DNA of 23,736 nt. It comes from Sphingomonadaceae bacterium. Its GTDB lineage: Bacteria; Pseudomonadota; Alphaproteobacteria; Sphingomonadales; Sphingomonadaceae. The notes beneath the pieces were generated by a model. It did no database searches. It was given only the letters and a program-made list of their open reading frames with translations, and had not been told where the DNA came from. The position numbers and the translations under genes are program-made. Positions within the stretch are counted from its first letter, which is position 1. Every line of letters starts with the position of its first letter. The stretch is taken from assembly GCA_016742125.1 (NCBI GenBank), contig JACVCM010000050.1, positions 1-23,736 of the forward strand, given 5' to 3'. Below are positions 1 to 6,297 of this stretch, piece by piece.

Positions 1-197
1 CGGGGGCGGGGCTGGGCGGTTGCGGCGGCCGCATCTGCTGGAGCACCAGTAGCCGGCGCGGCAGCATCCTCGGCTGGTGCGGCTGCCTCGACATTTGCTT
101 CGGGCGCAGCGGCTTCTTCTTCCTTGGCTGCCGGCTGGCAGGCCGCCAGAATCATGGTAGCCGCAATGGCTGTCGAACCTGTGATGAATTTACGCAT
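1..197 (-). CDS. Putative lipoprotein, Ala/Pro-rich (partial, C-terminus beyond left edge)
   Basis: The first 65 codons of a minus-strand gene are visible; the rest lies outside the window. The N-terminus (MRKFITGSTAIAATMILAAC) is a classic lipoprotein signal with lipobox LAAC, so Cys20 would be lipidated. After it comes a low-complexity stretch rich in Ala, Glu and Pro (QPAAKEEEAAAPEANVEAA...), typical of an unstructured tether between the lipid anchor and a folded domain that cannot be seen. The ATG is supported by a strong Shine-Dalgarno sequence (GGGGAGGAA) 4-8 bases upstream. It lies 32 bases downstream of the TIR/TPR gene on the same strand and could be its cotranscribed neighbour. Function cannot be assigned from the visible part. 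Confidence 0.72.
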   Translation of the reverse strand, partial: MRKFITGSTAIAATMILAACQPAAKEEEAAAPEANVEAAAPAEDAAAPATGAPADAAAATAQPRP

Positions 198-229
198 GAA
201 GTTCCTCCCCGTTGAATGGAGGATGTAGC

Positions 230-2239
230 TTAATCCAATCCCATCGATTTTAGCAAATCAATAAAGGCAGGCTCTTTGCGAAGCGGATCGAGCATCGCAT
301 CGAAGCGCAGTTCGGTGAGCCCTGCATCATACTCGGCCCGTGCACTCTGGAGCGCTTCAAGTGCCTGCTGAACCTCACCCCATTGCGCCAGCACCTGACC
401 TTGCTGGTAAAAGGACACAGTGTCGGTATCCCCGGTCAACCCGGCCAGCGCGGCTTTGGCATCTGCCTCCCTTCCAAGGCGGCGCTGAACAATCGCCAAT
501 CCCGCCAGCTTCGACCATTTATGTGTTTCACGCTCGAACTCGACCAGCGCCTCGCGATCCCTTTGTTGCGCCAGCATTACCATGCCGATCCGAGCATGGG
601 TGTCGGCAAGGTTCGGGTTGATGGAGAGAGTCTCGCGAAATGCCGCTATGGCTTCGTCATGTTGCCGGGCTGCGGATCTGACCGTCCCGGCAATTCTGTG
701 GACCAGAGCGTTTAGCGGGTCGAGCAGCAGCGCACGTTCTATTGCAGACAAGGCTTCACCGTTGCGGCCCGTCGCCGCACAAAAAGCAGCGAAGCGCGCC
801 ATCACCGGGGCCTCCCCCTCCCCCAGCCTGCGCGACAGGTCATAGGGCTTGCGTGCCGCCGCGGCGTCAAGATTGCCTTGAAAGAGCAACAGGCCCAAAA
901 TTGAGTATCCTTCCGCATAGCGCGGTGCGATCGCTACGGCTCGCCGGGCCGATGCGATGGCCGCATCTCGATATGTGCGAATCTCGGCAGCACTGCCATA
1001 TTGGCCCGAGATCGCAGCCAGCGAACGGGCGCGTCCCGCGTGCGCAGCAGCAAAATCGGGGTCGGCGGCGATGGCTGCATCATACTGAGTGACGGCCGCC
1101 CTTTCCTCCGCCTCATCCTTGGCATGGACATATAAATCCTTGCCGCGCAGGTAATGATCAAAGGCTATGATATTGCGGGTACCACCGAGCGGCATGCTGC
1201 TCGCCGCCGCCGCGCCGATCTTCGCACTCAACTCCGCGACAATCGCGCGACCGATCACCTGCTGCATTGCCAGAACATCACCCATAGGCTTTTCAAAGGG
1301 CCTGTTGGTGCGGCTGACGCCGGTTCTGCCGTCGATCAGCTCGACGGTGACCCGCAAGATGTTTCCGGCGATCTGAACCGCCCCGTCGACTAGAAATCCA
1401 GCGCGCAGTTTTGCTGCAAAGGCGACAGGGTCGGCCCTGCCACGTTCGAACGCTTCGGACGAAGCCTGCCCGACGACCTCCAGCGCGGCATTTTGTGCCA
1501 GCATGGCGCGGATCTCGTTGGCAAGCCCTTCGGCAATATAGCTCTGCTTGGGGTCGTTACCGATATTGTCGAACGGTAAAACAGCTATCCGGTTGGCGTT
1601 CCCGCCGTTGCCGGAGAACAGCCCTGCATACCAGGCTGCCACGCCGCTGCCCAACAGAAAGACGCCCGCTGTGCCTCCCATCGCCAGTCGTCGATCTATC
1701 CCAGCCCTCTGCTTTGTTTGCTGTCGGACGATCGATGCCTGCTGTCCTCCATGCAGGCCGCCAATCGCCCGCACCAGCTGCTGTATGGCTGGGTCGGCGG
1801 CAGTCATCCTGGCCCTTGAAAGATCAATCGCCTGAAACTGCCCGAAACCAAGCGGCGGCAGCGATCCGTCAAGCGAGAGCGGGACCAATATCTGCCTGTC
1901 CCGCCCCCGCGTTGCCTCGTCATGCACCCAGTGTGAGTTTATGGACGCTTGGGACCACAGCACCACCACCGCGCGGGCGCGATTGAGCGCCTCTTCGGTC
2001 GTGCGCGAAAAGCGTTGCCCTCCCTCCAGCAGACCATCCCACCATACGACAAAACCTGCCTGCTCGATCATCTGGATGATCGGCACGGCGCGGGCGCGAT
2101 CTTCACGCGAATAGCTAAAGAATATGGTCGACAGGCCCGGCTGATCGCTTGATGATTCTTCCGCCCTGTCAGTCACGTTATCCGCATCTCCGGATTGGAC
2201 AGCCCCGCTGCAGTTGAAGGCAGCGCTTGCTTCTCCCAC
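230..2239 (-). CDS. TIR domain / transmembrane / TolB-like / TPR signalling protein
   Basis: A 669-residue multidomain protein. Residues about 37-160 are a TIR domain: it opens IFFSYSREDR, has WWD near 66-68, and keeps the SHWVHDE segment whose Glu108 sits where the catalytic Glu of NAD-cleaving TIR domains lies. Residues about 187-206 form one membrane helix. About 217-345 (IAVLPFDN..., YIAEGLANEI, FLVDGAVQ) match the TolB-like N-terminal domain found in bacterial TPR/cyclase-type regulators. From about 355 to 655 there are several TPR units (for example AHAGRARSLAAISG and ALLLDPLNALVHRIAGTVRS). The likely arrangement is a cytoplasmic TIR domain and a periplasmic sensor with TPRs. The GTG at 2239 has a weak ribosome site; a GTG at 2176 with GGAG upstream is an alternative. 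It follows sdaA by 29 bases and may be cotranscribed. Whether the TIR domain is enzymatic or only a scaffold is unknown. Confidence 0.85.
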   Translation of the reverse strand: MGEASAAFNCSGAVQSGDADNVTDRAEESSSDQPGLSTIFFSYSREDRARAVPIIQMIEQAGFVVWWDGLLEGGQRFSRTTEEALNRARAVVVLWSQASINSHWVHDEATRGRDRQILVPLSLDGSLPPLGFGQFQAIDLSRARMTAADPAIQQLVRAIGGLHGGQQASIVRQQTKQRAGIDRRLAMGGTAGVFLLGSGVAAWYAGLFSGNGGNANRIAVLPFDNIGNDPKQSYIAEGLANEIRAMLAQNAALEVVGQASSEAFERGRADPVAFAAKLRAGFLVDGAVQIAGNILRVTVELIDGRTGVSRTNRPFEKPMGDVLAMQQVIGRAIVAELSAKIGAAAASSMPLGGTRNIIAFDHYLRGKDLYVHAKDEAEERAAVTQYDAAIAADPDFAAAHAGRARSLAAISGQYGSAAEIRTYRDAAIASARRAVAIAPRYAEGYSILGLLLFQGNLDAAAARKPYDLSRRLGEGEAPVMARFAAFCAATGRNGEALSAIERALLLDPLNALVHRIAGTVRSAARQHDEAIAAFRETLSINPNLADTHARIGMVMLAQQRDREALVEFERETHKWSKLAGLAIVQRRLGREADAKAALAGLTGDTDTVSFYQQGQVLAQWGEVQQALEALQSARAEYDAGLTELRFDAMLDPLRKEPAFIDLLKSMGLD

Positions 2240-2260
2240 ATTTTCGGCGGCGTTACAACG

Positions 2261-2278
2261 CGCCTGCTTCAGCAGGCG
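2261..2278. terminator. Small perfect hairpin at the sdaA stop codon
   Basis: The arms CGCCTGCT (2261-2268) and AGCAGGCG (2271-2278) are perfect complements with a 2-base loop, and they overlap the sdaA stop codon (2269-2271). There is no T-tract on either strand, so it is at most a weak or factor-dependent stop, or a pause that couples sdaA to the TIR gene. It may simply be coding sequence by chance. Confidence 0.25.
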
Positions 2279-3645
2279 ATGACATTGACGGCCAGGCCGC
2301 CCTGGCTTGTTTCCTTGTACCGCGAAGACATGTCGATGCCAGTCTGCCGCATCGTTTCGATGACCTGATCGAGCGAAACCTTTGGCCGCTCTTCGCTATG
2401 CAGTGCCAGCCGCGCAGCGTTGACCGCCTTGACCGCGCCAAGTGCGTTGCGCTCGATGCAGGGAATTTGCACGAGCCCGCCGACCGGATCGCAGGTAAGT
2501 CCCAGATTATGCTCCATGCCGATCTCCGCCGCGCTCGCAACCTGCACCGGCGTCCCGCCCCAGATTGCTGCAAGGCCGGCGGCTGCAATCGAACAGGCGA
2601 CACCGACCTCCCCCTGACAGCCCATTTCCGCCCCCGAGATTGAGGCGCGCATCTTGTAAAGGAGTGCAATGCCGCCTGCCGTGAGCAGAAACCGCCGCGC
2701 GACCTCGGCACTCTGGCCCTCGTTGCAGCAATAATATTTGAGCACAGCGGGCACGATACCGGCTGCGCCATTGGTCGGCGCCGTTACAACGCGACTGCCA
2801 GCGGCATTTTCCTCGTTCACCGCCAAGGCGAAAACATTGAGCCAGTCGAGCAGCCGTTCGGCCTCGTTCGCGCCAATGCCGTTGGTCAACCGGCCGTACA
2901 CTTCGGGTGCACGACGACGGACGTTGAGGCCGCCTGGAAGAATTCCTTCCGTCTTCAGACCGCGGTCGATGCAGCCGAGCATGGCCGCGACGATGTTATC
3001 GATGCCCTCCCAGGTTGCTTGGCGCGGGCGAAATTCATCCTCGTTTTCAGAGACAATCTGGTCGATTGTCAGGCCTGTCGAGGCACACAGGTCGAGCAGG
3101 TCCGCCGCAGACCCATAGCGGTATTTGCCCTTCGATGCTGCTGCGATGCCGTCATTTGGGACAGGCGCCCTGAGCTGTTTCTCCGACGCAAAAAAGCCGC
3201 CCCCGGTTGAATAGAAGCTCTCTTCCAACAGGCATCGGCGACCGCCATCATATGCCCGCAGCACCATGCCATTGGGGTGTAATTCGGGAATGATATGGGT
3301 GTCGAGCCGGATATCCCGTGCTTTTTCGAAAGCAATGTCGGGTCCATCGGGCAGCTGCAATCTCCCGCGTTCGGCTACATCGCCTAGGATGGACGGCACC
3401 GCATCGGGGTCAACACGCGAGGGTCTTTGTCCGAGCAGGCCCAATATGACCGCGTCCACGGAGCCATGGCCGATACCGGTCAGCGCCAGCGAGCCCTGCA
3501 AGGCCACCTCTATCCGCGCTACCTGTCCGAGAAGCTGCGATCGACCGAGGTCGCCGACAAAGCGCCGCGCGATCCGCATTGGTCCGACCGTATGCGAACT
3601 CGATGGACCGATGCCGATACGAAACAGGTCCAAAATCGAAATCAA
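2269..3645 (-). CDS. sdaA: L-serine ammonia-lyase, iron-sulfur dependent, single chain
   Basis: A 458-residue enzyme that deaminates L-serine to pyruvate and ammonia in the cytoplasm with a [4Fe-4S] cluster. The N-terminal SDH-beta domain begins MISILDLFRIGIGPSSSHTV, the family signature, and supports the start even though the codon is TTG: an in-frame stop lies upstream and no ATG or GTG intervenes. The catalytic C-terminal domain carries the cluster cysteines Cys343 (MGCQGEVGVAC), Cys385 (CDPVGG) and Cys396 (IPCIERN). The chain ends in Cys458; in the Legionella pneumophila enzyme, as I recall, the C-terminal Cys tail folds into the active site and ligates the cluster as an intrinsic inhibitor. 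Length and cysteine spacing match that type. It is divergent from the plus-strand operon at 3904. Confidence 0.96.
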   Translation of the reverse strand: MISILDLFRIGIGPSSSHTVGPMRIARRFVGDLGRSQLLGQVARIEVALQGSLALTGIGHGSVDAVILGLLGQRPSRVDPDAVPSILGDVAERGRLQLPDGPDIAFEKARDIRLDTHIIPELHPNGMVLRAYDGGRRCLLEESFYSTGGGFFASEKQLRAPVPNDGIAAASKGKYRYGSAADLLDLCASTGLTIDQIVSENEDEFRPRQATWEGIDNIVAAMLGCIDRGLKTEGILPGGLNVRRRAPEVYGRLTNGIGANEAERLLDWLNVFALAVNEENAAGSRVVTAPTNGAAGIVPAVLKYYCCNEGQSAEVARRFLLTAGGIALLYKMRASISGAEMGCQGEVGVACSIAAAGLAAIWGGTPVQVASAAEIGMEHNLGLTCDPVGGLVQIPCIERNALGAVKAVNAARLALHSEERPKVSLDQVIETMRQTGIDMSSRYKETSQGGLAVNVIAC

Positions 3646-3903
3646 GTGCGGGCGACCTTCTGTGCCATTGGCGGCGTTACCAGGTTCATAGTGATACGTC
3701 GCGGCAAGTCAAAGGCCGAAGCCGCGCCGCTTGCGTATAAGCCCCCACGTAAATTCCCGGCTGCGATCCTTGCGTTATCGCAAAACGCCGAATGGCCATT
3801 GGGTCTATCCGTTGAATGTCCGCATCCCCCGCGGGCAGCAGGATATTCTCGGGCCCGCAAGAACAGGGGCCACAGCGGGATTATCGAAAAATGGAGAAGA
3901 GTG
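3646..3903. promoter_or_regulatory. Divergent intergenic region, sdaA / amyloid-like operon
   Basis: These 258 bases separate the sdaA start (minus) from the first gene of the plus-strand operon, so both promoters should lie here. I see no convincing sigma-70 hexamer pair. A ribosome site (GGAGAAG at 3893-3899) precedes the ATG at 3904. The plus-strand frame is open back into sdaA, but that extension is only the antisense of sdaA. The one clear dyad is listed separately at 3770. Confidence 0.4.
3770..3783. promoter_or_regulatory. FNR-architecture palindrome (TTGCG-N4-CGCAA)
   Basis: A perfect 5-4-5 inverted repeat, TTGCG TTAT CGCAA, lies 120 bases before the first codon of the plus-strand operon. 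Crp/Fnr-family proteins bind sites of this layout (FNR/FixK: TTGAT-N4-ATCAA). A regulator of that family is encoded at 8379-9095 inside the same locus. I saw no second copy in the region upstream of the regulator, so assigning it as that protein's operator is inference. Confidence 0.3.
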
Positions 3904-4422
3904 ATGAAGATGAAGAAACTCATGACCGCTTCTGCTCTGGTAATCGGTCTTGGCCTGTCGAGTGCAGCCATCGCCAACGACCAGAACCAGAACAACGGTG
4001 CCAATGGCAATGGTGGCGGCACTGGCAGCACCACGACCGTGTGGAATGACCTGATCGACAGCTATTATCAGGACAATGCAGCCGATACGCTGACCGTCGA
4101 TTATGACATCAGCAGCGAAGAGAATGGCAACACCGCTATTGTGGCAACGCAGTATCTCTATGCCGAAAACAGCAACTCAATGCTGGATGAAGTTGTCGAC
4201 CTCGACGGCGAAGACGATACCGATACTGCCGTCGGCTATAATAGTGGCAACAACTCGGTGAACGACAATGCCTTCGCAGCCTATGCCGGCATTCTCAACC
4301 AGGCTTGGAACACCGGCATCAACGCCAATACGCAGGCAGCCACCAACATTGCAGCCCAGGGAACCGTCAATTTCGGCGTAAACTCGGGTGAAGGTTCGGG
4401 CGGCGGCGGTGACGACGACTGA
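3904..4422 (+). CDS. Secreted Asn/Gln-rich repeat protein, amyloid-subunit-like (paralog 1)
   Basis: A 172-residue exported protein. The signal peptide is residues 1-24 (SSAAIA|N). The mature chain begins NDQNQNNGANGNGGG, continues with a variable middle (about 40-95), then a conserved block with LDEVVDLDGEDD, NSGNNSVNDNAFAAYAG and ANTQAATNIAAQ, and ends in poly-Gly followed by DDD. There is no Cys. Asn, Gln, Gly and Ala dominate the conserved block, as in curlin-type and Fap-type functional amyloid subunits. ATG at 3904 is chosen because GGAGAAG lies 5-11 bases upstream and the signal peptide starts there; the longer open frame upstream is antisense to sdaA. A close paralog follows 60 bases downstream. 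I infer a fibre subunit comparable in role to FapB or FapC; there is no clear sequence identity to a named family that I can cite. Confidence 0.8.
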   Translation: MKMKKLMTASALVIGLGLSSAAIANDQNQNNGANGNGGGTGSTTTVWNDLIDSYYQDNAADTLTVDYDISSEENGNTAIVATQYLYAENSNSMLDEVVDLDGEDDTDTAVGYNSGNNSVNDNAFAAYAGILNQAWNTGINANTQAATNIAAQGTVNFGVNSGEGSGGGGDDD

Positions 4423-4434
4423 ACCATCTAGCAA

Positions 4435-4467
4435 GGCGATCTCAATCCCCCGATCTGCACGATCGCC
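4435..4467 (+). other. Intergenic hairpin between the two amyloid-like genes
   Basis: GGCGATC (4435-4441) pairs with GATCGCC (4461-4467) across a 19-base loop. It sits between the stop of paralog 1 and the ribosome site of paralog 2, without a T-tract. It could pause transcription or protect the upstream message end. Confidence 0.35.
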
Positions 4468-4482
4468 AAAAGGAGAATAGAA

Positions 4483-5001
4483 ATGAAGAAAATTGCGACC
4501 CTGCTGGTCCCGGCATTTGTCCTTGCCATTGCGGCTCCGGCAACTGCCAATGACCAGAACCAGAACAACGATGCCAACGGCAACGGCGGCGGCTTTTTGA
4601 GCAGCACGACGGTCATCAACGACTATCTTGATGAATTTTATCAGGATAACGGACCCGATAGTCTCAGCGAGTCGGTTAGCGAAAGCTATCAGGCGAACGA
4701 TAACACGCTCATCTCGGCCTATCAGGAACTCTACGCCGTCAATTCCAACTCAGAGCTCGATGAAGTCGTCGACCTCGATGGCGAAGACGACAGCGACACA
4801 GCAGTTGGCTATAACAGCGGCAACAACTCGGTGAACGACAATGCGTTTGCTGCGTTCGCCGGCATTGCCAACCAGGCTTGGAACACCGGCATCAATGCCA
4901 ACACCCAAGCAGCGACCAACATTGCTGCCCAAGGCACCGTCAACTTCGGTGTAAACTCGGGTGACGGCGCTGGTGGCGGTGGCGGCGGCGACGACGACTA
5001 A
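4483..5001 (+). CDS. Secreted Asn/Gln-rich repeat protein, amyloid-subunit-like (paralog 2)
   Basis: A 172-residue exported protein, tandem paralog of the previous gene and of the same length. The signal peptide is residues 1-22 (APATA|N); the mature start is NDQNQNNDANGNGGG. The middle (about 37-92) has diverged (DEFYQDNGPDSLSESVSESY), while the last ~75 residues are almost identical to paralog 1, including LDEVVDLDGEDD, GYNSGNNSVNDNAF and NTGINANTQAATNIAAQG. It ends GGGGGGDDD. A strong ribosome site (AAAGGAG) precedes the ATG. In the shared block most codons that differ are synonymous (my hand count is about 25 silent against 4 replacement over ~69 codons), so the duplication is old and the protein sequence is held by selection. 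The role is inferred to be the partner or major subunit of an extracellular fibre. Confidence 0.8.
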   Translation: MKKIATLLVPAFVLAIAAPATANDQNQNNDANGNGGGFLSSTTVINDYLDEFYQDNGPDSLSESVSESYQANDNTLISAYQELYAVNSNSELDEVVDLDGEDDSDTAVGYNSGNNSVNDNAFAAFAGIANQAWNTGINANTQAATNIAAQGTVNFGVNSGDGAGGGGGGDDD

Positions 5002-5017
5002 GCGTCCCTCCCCCGGA

Positions 5018-5054
5018 GGCCGGGCGGTCCCCCATACCCGAAACCCGCCCGGCC
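5018..5054 (+). other. Strong intercistronic hairpin after the second amyloid-like gene
   Basis: GGCCGGGCGG (5018-5027) and CCGCCCGGCC (5045-5054) form a perfect 10-bp GC-rich stem with a 17-base loop, 17 bases after the stop of paralog 2. No T-tract follows, and the next gene (5088) lacks an evident promoter. It is a good candidate for an attenuator or 3'-end-stabilising structure that lets the two subunit genes be expressed far above the downstream accessory genes. Confidence 0.5.
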
Positions 5055-5087
5055 AATCCGGCCCGAATTCCAAATGGAGTAAGGTCC

Positions 5088-5507
5088 ATGTTTAAAGAGA
5101 TCATGATTGCGGCCGCTGGCATCGGATGCTTATTTGGCGTCAGCCCGGCCACTGCACAGACGATTGCGGTCGATCGCGAAGCAATGGCCCCCGCTGTGCG
5201 GGAAGACCCGATAATCGTCGTTACGGCAAAGATGCCTGCGCAAGCAGCCAGGCCCCGGTCGCAGCATATGCTGAGCAATGACGAGCTGGTAGAACAGCGC
5301 GGCGGCGAGCAGCTGATCGTCACCAACCAGACATTGACCGCGATAACGCAGGGCAATGTCCTGAATGGTGATTTTCTCGCCGGTGATGTCACCCTGTCCG
5401 ATAGCGCGCTGTCCAGCTTCAATGGTGTTGGCAATATCCTTATCAATACCGGTGCGCAGGTCAGCCTGCAGACGGGCATGAACCTGACGATCAACATCGG
5501 CGAATGA
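5088..5507 (+). CDS. Exported protein with internal double-glycine motif (putative C39 substrate 1)
   Basis: A 139-residue protein of no family I recognise. The signal peptide is residues 1-23 (SPATA|Q). Residues 24-71 are a leader-like stretch including DPIIVVTAKMP, then MLSNDELVEQRGG with the Gly pair at 72-73. The LSxxEL...GG pattern is the double-glycine leader recognised by C39 peptidases. The 66-residue remainder (EQLIVTNQTLTAITQG...VGNILINTGAQVSLQTG) is rich in Asn, Thr and Ile and predicted beta-prone. The same DEL-x-EQRGG motif and a NILINT segment occur in the gene at 6298, two genes downstream. The stop codon is followed 26 bases later by the start of a C39 peptidase. I infer that it is exported by Sec, then cut after Gly73 in the periplasm. 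Confidence 0.75.
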   Translation: MFKEIMIAAAGIGCLFGVSPATAQTIAVDREAMAPAVREDPIIVVTAKMPAQAARPRSQHMLSNDELVEQRGGEQLIVTNQTLTAITQGNVLNGDFLAGDVTLSDSALSSFNGVGNILINTGAQVSLQTGMNLTINIGE

Positions 5508-5533
5508 GCGCAGGAGGCAAGGAGGAGAGGCAG

Positions 5534-6286
5534 ATGGTCCGTTCGTGGATCAGATCCGGTGTCATGGGCGCGGCAGCACTCCTCCTGACGAGCCCGGGCG
5601 CTCCAGCCCAGGCGGAAGTCCAGCTGAGCCGGGAAAGCGGCGGCGACTTCAGCGTCTCGGTGATGAGTTGGTGGGAAATCCCCTTCCGCACTGTGGTACG
5701 CCAGCGTTACGATTTCAGCTGCGGATCGGCAGCGGTCGCCACGATCCTGACCCACCACTACGGTCGCCCGACGGGCGAACAAGAACCCTTCAAGGCAATG
5801 TGGGCCAAAGGCGACAAGGAATTGATACGCAAGGTCGGCTTTTCGATGTTCGACATGAAGACCTATCTGACAGACCTTGGCTACACCACCGAAGGCTTCC
5901 GGCTGAAAGTCGATGATCTGGCCAAGATCAAGCGACCGATGATCGTGCTTCTGGACCTCAATGGCTTCAAGCATTTCGTCGTCGTCAAGGGATTCAAAGA
6001 TGGCCGCGTTCTGACCGGCGATTCGGTTCTCGGCCTTACGCAATATTCTGCTGAGGACTTCGGCAAGATGTGGAATGGCATCGCACTTGCGATCGTCAAG
6101 ACGCCCCAGCCGATCCGTCCCAGATATAATCTCGCCAGCGATTGGGGTCCCTGGTCGCAGGCGCCGCTGGAAGAGGGGAATGACGCGCTGGCTGTATCGA
6201 TCAGCGATCTTACAACGCATCTTCCGCCCGATTACCAGCTTACCCCGACCATCCTGCTCGACGTCCGCGTCGGCACCGTTCAATAA
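5534..6286 (+). CDS. Exported C39-family cysteine peptidase (FapD-like)
   Basis: A 250-residue secreted peptidase. The signal peptide is residues 1-27 (PAQA|E). The C39 domain spans about 50-190: catalytic Cys63 in YDFSCGSAAVATIL, His147 in GFKHFVVVKG, and Asp163 in TGDSVLG, the usual Cys-His-Asp order. The C39 domain is not fused to an ABC transporter, which would be the rule for bacteriocin exporters. A stand-alone exported C39 protein is the FapD component of Pseudomonas functional amyloid operons. The ATG at 5534 is preferred because GGAGGAGAG precedes it and the signal peptide starts there; an upstream ATG at 5504 overlaps the previous stop but adds a polar 10-residue extension. It lies between two proteins with double-glycine motifs, its probable substrates. 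Confidence 0.87.
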   Translation: MVRSWIRSGVMGAAALLLTSPGAPAQAEVQLSRESGGDFSVSVMSWWEIPFRTVVRQRYDFSCGSAAVATILTHHYGRPTGEQEPFKAMWAKGDKELIRKVGFSMFDMKTYLTDLGYTTEGFRLKVDDLAKIKRPMIVLLDLNGFKHFVVVKGFKDGRVLTGDSVLGLTQYSAEDFGKMWNGIALAIVKTPQPIRPRYNLASDWGPWSQAPLEEGNDALAVSISDLTTHLPPDYQLTPTILLDVRVGTVQ

Positions 6287-6297
6287 GGATTTTCAAA

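Noticed and set aside
230..2239. Thoeris-like antiphage defence
   Set aside because: There is a TIR domain but no ThsA-type effector or other defence gene adjacent; the TolB/TPR fusion suggests a signalling role.
3427..3903. Plus-strand extension upstream of the first amyloid-like gene
   Set aside because: It is antisense to the sdaA N-terminus, shows no protein-like pattern, and would hide a good signal peptide and ribosome site at 3904.
3904..5001. Curli (csgA/csgB) genes
   Set aside because: The S-X5-Q-X-G-X-G-N-X-A-X3-Q curlin repeat is not present, and no CsgG, CsgE or CsgF is nearby; the C39 peptidase and coiled-coil barrel point to Fap-type instead.
4940..6283. 447-codon minus-strand open frame opposite the C39 peptidase operon
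   Set aside because: It is the mirror of four plus-strand genes with signal peptides and ribosome sites; its translation shows no domain.
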